From Aplectana chamaeleonis (lineage: Eukaryota; Nematoda; Chromadorea; Rhabditida; Cosmocercidae), in contig JAPDOI010001174.1 in the NCBI GenBank assembly GCA_029168955.1, positions 149,698 to 213,697 on the forward strand: a DNA stretch of 64,000 nucleotides. Direction: 5' to 3'. Below, piece after piece: positions 35,901-43,225 of the stretch. The position numbers were made by a program, and so were the translations under genes. Below the pieces are notes generated by a model. That model was not told the origin of the DNA and did no database searches. It worked only from the letters and a program-made list of their open reading frames with translations. Position 1 is the first letter of the stretch. Each line of letters opens with the position of its first letter.

Positions 35901-38900
35901 GAGCTCAGTGTGGAGTTATTTCCTCCGTCCGCCGTTTGTCAGGTATCTCTCTACCCCAAGGTAAAGTCGATTGGCGTTGGAGGGAACAATATTGCCCTGT
36001 GCTTCCCCCTCCACCAGATCCCATGCGGTACAGGGGAGATCGGAGTATGGGGCGGAGTTTATTCTGCCAATCGACCGAGGTCTCTCCACCCACTAAGGCG
36101 CTGCCGAATAGTCGAGGTAGAGAATAACTCCACCCCGTAATCTCTTCTCCACATGTACCCAAAAGTTTTGTCCAGGGCGCTATTTTGTGGCGCTGAACGC
36201 TACTAAGAGGTTCGTTTGCGGATCGTAGGAGGACTACGGTTGGTTACGGTAGGTATATTTTCGTTTTCCTTAATTAACCTACCGTGGTCGCCTGAAAAAC
36301 CAAAAACGAACCTCATGCTTGCATTCAGCTACCCACATAACCTCTCTATACCAAATTTGGGTGCGAGAATATCTAACATCTGGAGCCCACCCACTATTTC
36401 GAAGTCAAACTTTTAGGGATTTGTTTGGACAATGGACACGCCTGGAATTTCTTTATTATACTACTATTATGTAGTATACATGGGCCGAATCGAATAATTG
36501 TGGTGAGCGCGAAGCGCGGTGGCTTTGATTCGCCATCGCGCAACCCCCTGATCTCAGTATCAGGGTCCAGAGTGAACGTAGGAAGTCCGTTCTTTTGCAT
36601 TTAATATACTTTAGAAAGTTGAATAACTGTTCAAAAATGGTCTGGAATGGTTACCTGAGATTCGAGAAAAATTGTCAAAACCACGTGATTTTGGTCGAAA
36701 AAGGGTTCATCTCCTTTTTTCAGTTGGCGTACATGATCTTGTTGGAACACTTATCGTTGAGCTAGAAAGCTGATTTTTGGCCAGAAAGTTTGTTATGATT
36801 GCCGTTAGCTCCTGACAAAATTTGAAGTTGGTAGCTCAATTTCTGCGGGACCTCAAAATTGAGGGTCAAGTGAGACAAAACACGTAAACATGTTATTATA
36901 AACCATCCGACTTTTACTCATTCGTAAAAATGATATAATGAAATAAACACCGTCACTGATAGGCATTTGTTTAGGATTGAACGCTTCAATCAATACGGCG
37001 GGATCTTGGATGTATTTTTTAGAACGCCGCATGGTGTGAATCAGAAGAAATCCACAGAACGCCTTAGATAGTGTGCGGAACCCCAGTAGGGGTGCGCAAG
37101 ACACTGTAGAAAGTGTACGGGACCCCAGTAGGAGTGCGCAGAACGCCGTAGAAAGTGTGTGGGACCCAAATAACAGTGCTTCGGACGCCGTAGAAAATGT
37201 GTGGGACCCAAATAACAGTGCGTAGGACGCCGTAGAAAATGTGTGGGACCCAAATCACAGTGCGTCGGACGCCGTAGAAAGTGTGCGGGACCCAAATGAG
37301 AGTGCGTAGGACGCCGTAGAAAATGTGTGGGACCCAAATGAGAGTGCGTAGGACGCCGTAGAAAGTGTACGCGACCCAAATGAAAGTACGTTGGACGCCA
37401 TAAAAACTGTGAGGTGACCAAGTGGAAGTGAGCAAGACGCCGTAGAAAGTTTGCGGGATCCAAATACAAGCACGCCCATGCCGATAATTTTTTCCGCAGG
37501 GCTACCGTAATCATTCTTGAACAAAACATGATAACGAACGATAACACACGCTCATAAAATGCGGGATATGATAGATCACTGGTCGAGAGATTGCCGCGTC
37601 GAACACGTGCGCACGCACGCAAGCGAGGAGGTAATGAAATATCATTACCTCCTCGCTTGCGTGCGTGCCAGGTGTGTTCGAAGCGGCGATCTCTCGACCA
37701 GTGATCGACGATATAAAAGGGGAGAGGAGCGGTATGCAGTCATTCACACACCGCTCTCTTCGAGAAGCCACTGGGAAGTGGCTGAGGAGGTCGAAATTGT
37801 GCAAAGATGATGGTTGGCTATAACGATGTGCTCATATCCAGGCTGACACTTGGAAAACTTCCGAAGGAGGGTTACGGTAGCCCTGCGGAAAAAATGATCG
37901 GCATGAGCGTGCTTGTGACCCAAATGGGTGTGCGCAGAGCGCCGTAGAACGTGTGCAGGACATCAGTGCGAGCGTGCAGGACGTCATAGAAGGGGAGGTC
38001 AGGGCATCAGTGGGTTTGCTTTTGAATTAACACCACCAGGCATAAACCATGTTAGAAAGGAAACCTTCAGGAAAAATAAATGAAATTCCTGAAAGTTTAG
38101 GTTCCTGGCAAAAGTAAAGATTTGGCATGGCCGTTTTTTCGAAATTTTAGAAATATACTCAGTTAAAAGGGGAAGGTGAAGAAAAATGGAAAAAGGTTTG
38201 AAATATTCCTGAGAACGATTTGGCGTAGAATAATTTGATTTTTAGGAAATGTAATGAAATAGTTGAAAGTATGATTTGGCAGTCGAGTTTGAACCAACTA
38301 TTTACAAGAGTTGTGCGAAACGAGAGATCGCATTGTATGAGCTTATCCGTAGAACATATCAAAGCAAAATCACGCGTGATAAGGCAAGCACTAAAAGCTC
38401 GTTTGTGAGCTGGAATGCCGCGATCTTCACGTATTAAGTGAAGTAAAATCAAGTGCTTGTTCCATATCACGCGTGATTTTGCTTTGATATGCTCTACGGA
38501 TAAGCTCATAGAATGCGATCTCTCGTTTCGCACAACTCTTGTAAATAGTTGGTTCAAACTCGACTGCCAAATCATACTTTCAACTATTTCACTACATTTC
38601 CTAAAAATCAAATTATTCTACGCCAAATCGTTCTCAGGAATATTTCAAAACTTTTTCCATTTTTCTTCACCTTCCCCTTTTAACTGAGTATATTTCTAAA
38701 ATTTCGAAAAAACGGCCATGCCAAATCTTTACTTTTGCCAGGAACCTAAACTTTCAGGAATTGAATGATCATTTCGATTTAGGAAGAGTCGACTTCGACT
38801 AAATTGATTCAGTCTACTCTTCGGAAAAATGATAATCTAGATTAATCAAACAGTCGACCATTTGAAAAAGTTTGATTTTCTATTTACCCGAAAAAGGCGA

Positions 38901-39514
38901 TCATTCGAATAAGTCTGATTTGTGACTTTTCCGAAAACTCGGCCATATTTCTCCAAGTATACTAAGTAGTAGCAAGGAGCCGCAAAGTGCTTCATTTTGC
39001 TCTATTCGAAACGCTCTAAAATGTTATCCATGGTCAGTATTGGAATGTCCACTAAAATTTCCAGAATACATATAATCTGGAAATTACCATGTCCTGCTCG
39101 AACGCTGAACACACGTTAAATAGAAAACAGTTTGTGTATGTGTATCACACTCGGACTACCGAACTGCCAACATTGAAAGTTCTGAAAATGAAATGGAGTG
39201 GCTAGAAACATTAACAACAATCTAATATCACTTTTCAGTGAATTGCCGTATCAGGCAGAAAAACCTGCGTGAATCGTTTTCATTATGGACGATTTTCAGG
39301 TTCATGGGACGAGCTGTCCACTCCGGCTCGGAGCTCTTCGGGCTACGTGTCTGGCGGTTCAACACCGTCCGGTTCGTCGCCGTTCTCAACTGTGTCTTCG
39401 TCATCGCTGCATCTGAACTTGACCGACGACGATCGTGACTTTGACTTGTTCAACCTCACCGTTGGATTCGATCATATCGCTCAGGATCTGGCGAAGACGC
39501 TGGAGCTTTGGTAA
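20703..39514 (+). CDS. Tandem CCCH zinc-finger RNA-binding protein (TIS11/OMA/MEX-like), 5' incomplete
   Basis: Spliced model: 20703-20945, 28495-28644, 34715-34862, 34928-35294, 39300-39514; 373 residues plus stop, first exon(s) missing. All four introns are GT-AG and every junction keeps frame. Residues 1-80 are Gly/Ser/Pro-rich with a run of seven prolines. Finger 1 has Cys103, Cys112, Cys118, His122 and finger 2 has Cys145, Cys154, Cys160, His164, both CX8CX5CX3H, each preceded by a YKT lead-in as in TIS11. Residues 181-303 are Pro/His-rich with a TPSP site; the tail (304-373) is Ser-rich and ends in an acidic-hydrophobic segment with an amphipathic-looking helix. Family members bind AU/U-rich 3' UTR sites and control mRNA stability or translation in the cytoplasm, often in germline and embryo. 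Which nematode orthologue this is cannot be decided by eye, so no symbol is given. Introns of 7549, 6070, 65 and 4005 bp carry many mobile elements. Confidence 0.9.
20946..22234 (+). other. CCCH intron 1, first part
   Basis: It includes a GC-rich segment with GCGCACACGCGCGCGCGAT near 21137 and T-rich spacer. No exon with a matching phase and protein-like content was found before 28495. Confidence 0.4.
22235..22800. mobile_element. TIR element family B, copy 2 (inverted), in CCCH intron 1
   Basis: The ends are AAGGCGCTGTTCATACTACT and GAGTAGTATGAATAGCGCCT, with GCCAGCGCGGCGCGCGCG-type arms. The interior GGCGGAGCGGAAAAAAGCGG and AACTTTTCCAAACAA is the reverse complement of copy 1. Confidence 0.85.
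23537..23678. mobile_element. Family E GC-rich MITE, single copy, CCCH intron 1
   Basis: The ends TTAGGCGTCGTTTATACTTC and TGTTTAAACGACCCCTTA enclose GCCGAACGGCGCGGCGG, CAATATCGATCGTGCCGCGC, CGCGTGGTCAATATTAC and CCGCGCCGCTCGG. It is about 142 bp, with strong self-complementarity. Confidence 0.8.
25363..25905. mobile_element. Diverged foldback of the same family as 38081-38762
   Basis: It opens with an AATTTCTGAAAATTTAGCTTCC-like end and CGCAAAAGTAACGATTTGG, and closes with the inverse (AAATCGTTACTTCTG, TAAAATTTCAGAAATT). The centre has AAATCAAGCACGATATGGAA, matching the spacer side of the copy at 38.1 kb. Its arms (about 200 bp) are less alike than those of the other copy, so it is older. 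Confidence 0.75.
26035..26330. repeat. Triplicated unit of about 118 bp
   Basis: CGCATTTTGTG / CGGCATTTTGTGGAAC / CGCATTTTGTGCAAAAAG, each followed by AATATTATTGAT or GATAATATTGATT and then ATGAGAACAATTTCCC or ATGAGCAAAATTCCCC, recur three times. It lies within the 24254-28346 hAT element. Confidence 0.7.
26493..27003. repeat. Family L repeat with duplicated GGTGCGCGC palindrome units
   Basis: Two units of about 172 bp each end with TGGTGCGCGCTTCGGGCGCA then CCACAATT (26818-26845 and 26977-27004). Upstream sequence (26493-26700) is the reverse complement of 36630-36780. Each unit contains TTGCGCTCTTGTCAATG / TCGCGCTTTTTTCAATG and a TCAGCC / TCTGAAC block. Confidence 0.7.
28495..28644 (+). 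CDS. CCCH gene exon with zinc finger 1
   Basis: The acceptor is ATTTCAG just before 28495; the donor is AG|GTGCGT at 28645. The exon begins with G and ends with AG. It encodes the YKTVMC lead-in, the four zinc ligands in CX8CX5CX3H spacing, and the HGEAELRP linker typical of TIS11-type tandem fingers. A hAT-type element ends 149 bp upstream of this acceptor. Confidence 0.93.
28645..31700 (+). other. CCCH intron 2, first part
   Basis: Spacer with a GC-rich patch (30040-30400), a short GT microsatellite at 30781 and poly-G (31448). No element with both ends was resolved here. Confidence 0.4.
31701..32184. mobile_element. Family F2/G mosaic copy in CCCH intron 2
   Basis: The ends TTTGAAAACACAGTCCAAAC and GTTGAACTGTGCCTTCAA are of family G type, but the interior CATGGTGGACGGGGTGTTTG and GGTCGGAAACCATCGCTCAT is of family F2 type. 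Confidence 0.75.
33318..33462. mobile_element. Family H MITE with TACCGTAATC-type core, CCCH intron 2
   Basis: GTGGTGCTGAAAATGAATAT then GAGATTCGTTT at the left is matched by AAGCGAACATAATATTCG then TGTTCATCACC at the right. The core is TACGGTAGATTACGGTAGG / CTACCGTGACCTACCG. Other copies or relics are at 36187-36334, 40643-40774, 43588-44000, 60098-60250 and split around 12070-13677. Confidence 0.7.
33554..33834. mobile_element. MITE (about 280 bp), CCCH intron 2
   Basis: TTAAAGGGGCCCGCAGAGTT at the left pairs with AACTTTGCAGACCCCTTAA at the right. The interior is GC-rich with CGACGCCGCGACG motifs. Confidence 0.65.
33831..33970. mobile_element. Family E GC-rich MITE, single copy, CCCH intron 2
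   Basis: It runs TTAAGGGTCGTTCATACTCC to GGCAGTATAAATGACTCTTA with AAATCGATCGTGCCGCGCCG inside. It abuts the right end of the 33554-33834 element. Confidence 0.8.
34715..34862 (+). CDS. CCCH gene exon with zinc finger 2
   Basis: The acceptor is AATTTAG before 34715 and the donor is GAG|GTAGGA at 34863. The first base G completes an Arg codon with the AG at 28643-28644. It encodes NKYKTKLC, the second CX8CX5CX3H finger with CPYGDRCLFIHPD, and a short DKLVE tail. The finger 1 His to finger 2 Cys linker is 22 residues, slightly longer than the 18 usual for vertebrate TTP. Confidence 0.93.
34928..35294 (+). CDS. CCCH gene exon: Pro/His-rich linker region
   Basis: It follows a 65 bp intron (34863-34927) with acceptor TGTCAG. 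The donor is AAAG|GTCAAT at 35295, leaving one base of a Gly codon. It encodes 122 residues rich in Pro, Ala and His, including an LPPPPAPPAPAS stretch and an FRTPSPVD motif that could be a proline-directed kinase site (inference). It has no recognised domain. Confidence 0.88.
35466..35706. mobile_element. MITE with about 60 bp inverted ends, CCCH intron 4
   Basis: TAGAGTTGACCGCAATGTTT, then GGACATGGTGCGGTTGCG and CTCGCACTAAA, is mirrored by GTTTTAGTGCGAG, CAACCGCACCATGTCC and CATTGCGGTCAACTATA. A second internal pair, GGCACATTGCCAG / CTGGCAAAGTGCC, follows. Confidence 0.88.
35909..36135. mobile_element. MITE (about 227 bp), CCCH intron 4
   Basis: GTGTGGAGTTATTTCCTC at the left pairs with AGAGAATAACTCCACCCC at the right. 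An inner pair, AAAGTCGATTGGC / GCCAATCGACC, is also present. Confidence 0.65.
36187..36334. mobile_element. Family H MITE, CCCH intron 4
   Basis: GTGGCGCTGAACGCTACTAA then GAGGTTCGTTT pairs with AAAAACGAACCTCATGC then TTGCATTCAGC. The core is GGTTACGGTAGGTA / TTAACCTACCGTGGTC. Confidence 0.65.
36477..36850. repeat. Family L repeat, inverted copy, CCCH intron 4
   Basis: GGTGAGCGCGAAGCGCGGTG near 36511 corresponds to the GGTGCGCGC palindrome. ATGGTCTGGAATGGTTACCT, TCCTTTTTTCAGTTGGCGTA and GAGCTAGAAAGCTGATTTTT match the inverse of 26530-26700. Confidence 0.65.
37055..37470. repeat. Minisatellite, 42 bp unit, about ten copies, in CCCH intron 4
   Basis: Repeats of GACGCCGTAGAAARTGTG then GGGACCCAAAT..AGTGCG recur every 42 bp (for example near 37142, 37184 and 37226). 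Since 42 is a multiple of three, all frames stay open; the minus strand gives a 14-residue repeat with FYGVLRT and WVPH, which is a repeat artefact rather than a recognised protein. A related array in the opposite orientation lies at 53229-53590 and a remnant at about 37915-38000. Confidence 0.88.
37574..37706. repeat. Long hairpin: 64 bp arms, 4 bp loop
   Basis: The left arm 37574-37637 (starting GATCACTGGTCGAGAGAT) pairs with 37642-37706, with a few mismatches. An outer inverted repeat of about 47 bp (37466-37512 with 37871-37917, containing GGCTACCGTAA and TTTTTTCCGCAG) flanks it. With the minisatellite it forms one composite foldback element of about 950 bp (37055-38000). Confidence 0.88.
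37711..37742 (+). promoter_or_regulatory. TATA box and initiator-like motif inside the composite foldback
   Basis: TATAAAAGG at 37712-37720 is followed about 26 bases later by GCAGTCATTC at 37736, a spacing like a metazoan core promoter. It abuts the right hairpin arm. It may be an element-borne promoter or a chance match; nothing downstream is recognisably coding. Confidence 0.25.
38081..38762. mobile_element. Long foldback: two 312 bp arms with a 57 bp spacer, in CCCH intron 4
   Basis: The left arm 38081-38392 is the reverse complement of 38450-38762, with only a handful of mismatches by eye (about 98-99% identity). It starts and ends with TTCCTGAAAGTTTAGGTTCC. The arms contain no protein-coding signal beyond their mirror frames. 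A diverged relative is at 25363-25905. The near-identity of the arms suggests recent formation or ongoing conversion. Confidence 0.9.
38763..39299 (+). other. CCCH intron 4, last part
   Basis: AT-rich with AGTCGACTTCGACTAAAT and TCGAATAAGTCTGATT-type short motifs. No clear element. Confidence 0.4.
39300..39514 (+). CDS. CCCH gene terminal exon
   Basis: The acceptor is GATTTTCAG before 39300; the first two bases GT complete the Gly codon left open at 35294. It encodes a Ser/Gly-rich stretch (SSSGYVSGGSTPSGSS), then NLTDDDRDFDLFNLTVGFD and an amphipathic-looking HIAQDLAKTLELW terminus, with the stop TAA at 39512-39514. The open frame runs upstream of the acceptor, but the phase match supports splicing here. 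Confidence 0.87.
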
Positions 39515-40310
39515 ACTACGAGAATTTTTCGCACGTTGTGAATTTGGAACTTCTTTTTCTTGCCGACTCTTTGTACCATTGTATTCGTTAGGTGAATCGT
39601 TCAACTAACTTCCCCACCCCGGTTGTTCCCCGCCCCGCCCTGTCCCCTATTAACAAAATGTTAAACCCTGCGGTTGGGATCATACAAGAGTCAGCCTAGC
39701 TACATATGAATGGGTACCTTGCATGGACTTATGGATGGACCCAACCGTCGCCCCCACATCCCTCACCCTACCCCTACCTTTCGTTGACGGGTAAGCGTCT
39801 TTCATTTGAGAACATTGCTCCCGTTACATTTGCTCACACATATTCTATGAAGAGTTCTGTAGTAATATGTAATGTTAAGAAACGTACAGTCAGTTCGTTT
39901 CGTGGCGGAATATCCTTTGGAAAAGTCTGATCTCATATTTATTCATCTCTCTATCATGAATTCTGAAGGAAATTCTACTGGGAAACAGACTGATTGTATG
40001 TGTAATATTAGATGTGTCAATTTGTTATGCTCTACTATTATAGGTCTGTTTGTGAAATTAGATCAGTTCCAATTGCATTGTTTCTTTTTTCCTCGAATAA
40101 GTGTTAAGCATGTTGTGGTATATACCTGAATATATAACGGCACTACTCTACTTTTCGAGCTTGGTGATCGAAAAAACTTTTTTCTCCCAAACTCTGGCTA
40201 TGGAGGGTATTTTGGGTGCTGAGCACGAAAAGTTTAGGAAGGCGGATCGTTTTTTCATATATGGCTGGGACTTTGCCAAGGGGGTTCCTCAAGACTGGGT
40301 TTAGGCTGGG
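39515..40310 (+). other. Downstream flank of the CCCH gene
   Basis: Pyrimidine-rich start (CCCCACCCCGGTTGTTCCCC near 39612), then AT-rich spacer. It is plausible 3' UTR start; no AATAAA close to the stop codon was seen. Confidence 0.35.
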
Positions 40311-40400
40311 ATCATACTTCGCGCGATAAGCGACAGCGATAGTGCATATCAGGCACATTGCTTCGCGTCGGTCGTCGCTGGAAGTATGATTCCGGCCTCA
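40311..40400. mobile_element. MITE family A, copy 3 (internally shortened)
   Basis: It reads TTAGGCTGGGATCATACTTC to GAAGTATGATTCCGGCCTCA with about 40 bp less interior than copy 2. It lies 61 bp before copy 4. Confidence 0.8.
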
Positions 40401-40461
40401 TACTTTTGTCGTGGAGCGACTTGATGGCAGGCTTTGATTACAGATACACGCGACGCGATAT

Positions 40462-40591
40462 TTAGGCCGGGATCACACTCCCAGCGACGAGCGACGCGAC
40501 GCAACGTTTGCCATCAATATCGATCGAAAATCGATATGACGGATACGCATTGTCGTTGTCGCTGGTCGCGGTAAGTATGATCCCGGCCTTA
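40462..40591. mobile_element. MITE family A, copy 4 (inverted)
   Basis: The ends are TTAGGCCGGGATCACACTC and AAGTATGATCCCGGCCTTA. The interior ATCGATCGAAAATCGATATG is the inverse of the core in copy 2. Confidence 0.85.
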
Positions 40592-40642
40592 CCAATGTCA
40601 TCTCAGCGCGTCGCGCCGTGATGGAAGTGTGAACCAAGTCTA

Positions 40643-40774
40643 AGGCGTTGATCACGAATCCTCTATACCTTCTTCGATTTTAGGTGAGATTACGGTAGGT
40701 TCATTGTCATTATTGTCATCTACCGTAAACTACCGTAATCTTCCGAAACTCGAAAAACGGTCATTGATCAGGAC
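40643..40774. mobile_element. Family H MITE relic
   Basis: GGCGTTGATCACGAATCCTC at the left and AAAAACGGTCATTGATCAGG at the right enclose GATTACGGTAGGTTC / ATCTACCGTAAACTACCGTA. Confidence 0.55.
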
Positions 40775-40882
40775 CTCAAAGAACATCTATGGGCAAGGTT
40801 TCACTCATAGCGGACTTCGACCAATTTATCGTATACCAATAGTTAGGTCCGTACGTGGCTTGCGTCCCCGAGAAAAAACATC

Positions 40883-41033
40883 AAAATCTCACGCGCGACT
40901 GGCGTGTGGTGGTTGCGTGCGCCGGCCCGCTAATCGATTCAGGCCGAAAGGAGAGCGCAGCTAATCAGCCTATCATACCGTCAGCCGCCGGTGAGGTTTA
41001 AACCGCCTGCTCCAGTTGCGGGCGACATCTAAA
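40883..41033. mobile_element. TIR element family N, short copy
   Basis: AAAATCTCACGCGCGACTGG then CGTGTGG at the left pairs with CCGCCTGCTCCAGTTGCGGG then CGACATCTAAATTTT at the right. The interior has CTAATCGATT / AGCTAATCAGC. Confidence 0.65.
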
Positions 41034-41660
41034 TTTTTTTCTCGAGAACGAAAGCTACGGAGGTAACTGTACAGTAATTTTTCGTACTACTGAGAACGAA
41101 CCTCATGTTCGCATTCAGCAACCCAAATGACCCCCCTTGGACGGCGTTTAGGCGTAAAAATGTTTTCGACCTCCAGAGTTCGCAAAGTGGGATAGTGCCT
41201 CAATAACTAATAACTGTACATTGTGATATTTGCAACAGCAGAATGCTAAAATAATAACTATAATTAATTATCATCAGCTTTGTCTTGTCGTGTAATGTAA
41301 TGTTGTATGTGATGTAATAGAAGTGATATAGCATTTGAGCGCCGCTAGAAGATTTGATGTGGCGATTTTCCCTCTTCCAATTGTCAAGTTCGGTTTTTTC
41401 ACCTTCAGCACCTAATTTTTTCAGGTTTTCGTATGACAACGACATTAAAAAATATTGTAAGATTTCGTACGAGTGTTTCGCTGCTGAAAAATGCGCGTCT
41501 GATTTTTGTTACTTCCATGTGCCGTCTCTCTCCTTCTTTGTCTCCCTGTGTGTGCGCTCACACGAGCCCGTGTATGATCCCGGTTTGTCATTGTGCATCA
41601 CTGTAGAATAGAATATAATTCTGTAAATGGTAATAATTGTCTATGACAAATTGGGCAGTG

Positions 41661-41666
41661 AATAAA
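41661..41666 (+). promoter_or_regulatory. Candidate poly(A) signal AATAAA
   Basis: AATAAA lies in a T-rich region with TGTAAAT and pyrimidine tracts (about 41390-41680) downstream of the CCCH stop. If it serves that gene, the 3' UTR would be about 2.1 kb and would contain several MITEs, which is long for a nematode. It could equally be chance. Confidence 0.2.
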
Positions 41667-41925
41667 GCATAATTGAAGTGTTTGTTGTTCTGCACACTGC
41701 ATGATTGTCGAGACAGAATTACTGGAACACATACTTTTTTGAAAAGAGAAGCGTCGTCGGACGCCATATTTCACGCAGACACAGAAAGGATTTGCCTGGA
41801 ACCTTCCGAGAAATCGCCGCGAACCGTGATTTTGCCATGAGTGACGCGAAACCACCTCAAGAATGACGCGATATCACCGGGAGACTACAATCAGATCCGT
41901 AGCCTGCCTCCTCAAAAAAAAAAAC

Positions 41926-43225
41926 TAAATCTCACCCGCTGCTGGCGCGGGCGGATTAAATGTCACCGGCGGCTAGCGGCAGCGTAAGGCCGTAAATATA
42001 CACCAGCCGGACGCTGCGGAGAACAACTACCACTTGGTGCGTCCTAACTGTGCTGAGGCATGCCAAAAGGAGGAGTTGTCCCAGGAAAACGCACTGGAAG
42101 CCCGCACCAAGCAGTTATACACGTCGCGGCACTGCATACTTTGTATCCTTGCAAGACCTACCCCGTTAGAAATATGCCAATTTCCATCAGCTGATTATTT
42201 CTTGGATCTAAAATCCTCAAAATACCATCAAAACGACAACGAGCACTGCTATGACAGGAGCAATAGTTTTATAGTGAGCTTCTGCAATGAACAAGTGACA
42301 GACGCGTGAGATATCGATAAAATACAATTGAAACGCCCGGGGAATTTTCGGTCCGCATTACTGCGTCAAAGACGTCAAAGACGCAACATTCCAGACCAGA
42401 CCCTGACCCACGCGGCAAGCGGCTACAATCTCATTGCGGAAGGTTTTCGTTCCGCTGGGGTATAACTACTCAGAGAGTCGGGGGGTCCTATTCGGCCACG
42501 ATAGGCTTTCTATTTGGGTACCTAGTCGAGTTGAAAGGAACATTTCAGCAGCACGTGCTGCTCCGAAGAGCACGTGGCCTGTTCGATAGGACTACGTGGC
42601 GCAGCAAGGCAAAACTTTTGCCGCACCCTATTTCCCACGCTAAAGCACGTGGCCTGTTCGATATGAGCACGTGGCGCTGGGGGCGGGCTCCCACACCTTT
42701 TATGGGAGCGGGTCTCCCCCCAACAAGAATACGGTTTTTTTTGGGACCGTGGGGGAGACTCCTTAGCGGTTCAAAAATCGTCTACACCTTCCAGGAGCGG
42801 CCCCGAAAGGTCGACTGCGCTCTCTATGGGGTGGTGCCCCTTTTATTCGTGCTGTGCGGCTGATATGGGCCAGGCTGAGCCAATTGTGGAGTGATCGATC
42901 AACGTATTCAATCATGGGCATTGTGGCTCGTTCGTCGTCCAAACTCATCGTAGTCGAATCGAAAGCGTATCGTGGCCGAGTGGAACGGCTATGATTGGCG
43001 CCACGTGCTTCTCGCGGACGACGATTAGGCCACGTGGCGCAAGGAAATTCGTGGCCATATCGTCGTCCAACCGCTTTGTGGTCGAGTCGAAAGCCAATCG
43101 TGGCCGGGTAGAACCCCCCGACTCCCTGAGTACGACCTAAGCTGATCAGCTGCCCTCTTCTCTCGGAGTGAATCGACTAGCGAGCAGGCGCACGCGACCG
43201 CCGCACCAGCCGCAGGTGAGATTTA
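41926..43225. mobile_element. TIR element family N (about 1.3 kb), carrying a nested TIR element
   Basis: AAATCTCACCCGCTGCTGGC then GCGGGCGG at the left pairs with CCGCCGCACCAGCCGCAGGT then GAGATTT at the right. A 150 bp relative with the same type of ends is at 40883-41033. Confidence 0.75.
42469..43130. mobile_element. TIR element family M with CACGTG repeats (about 660 bp), nested
   Basis: CTCAGAGAGTCGGGGGGTCC then TATTCGGCCACGAT and AGGCTTTC is mirrored by GAAAGCCAATCGTGGCCGGG then TAGAACCCCCC and GACTCCCTGAG. The interior carries about eight GCACGTGG/CACGTGGC motifs, often with GGCCTGTTCGATA. The flanking TAC on both sides (TACTCAG / CTGAGTA) extends the palindrome or marks a short target duplication. 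Confidence 0.85.

Noticed and set aside
37041..37500. CRISPR-like regular repeats
   Set aside because: Units are contiguous 42 bp tandem repeats without unique spacers, in eukaryotic context.
37041..37622. 193- and 123-codon minus-strand frames with FYGVLRT repeats
   Set aside because: They are translations of the 42 bp minisatellite and the adjacent hairpin; three overlapping frames stay open equally.
37735..37800. Hammerhead ribozyme-like core (CTGAGGA, then CGAAA, next to a CCACTGGGAAGTGG hairpin)
   Set aside because: Stem II would have a single base pair, the base before stem I is not a valid UH cleavage site, and no stem III partner is present.
39238..39438. Alternative frame over the terminal CCCH exon
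   Set aside because: It is a shadow of the +2 frame, which has the right splice phase and coding composition.
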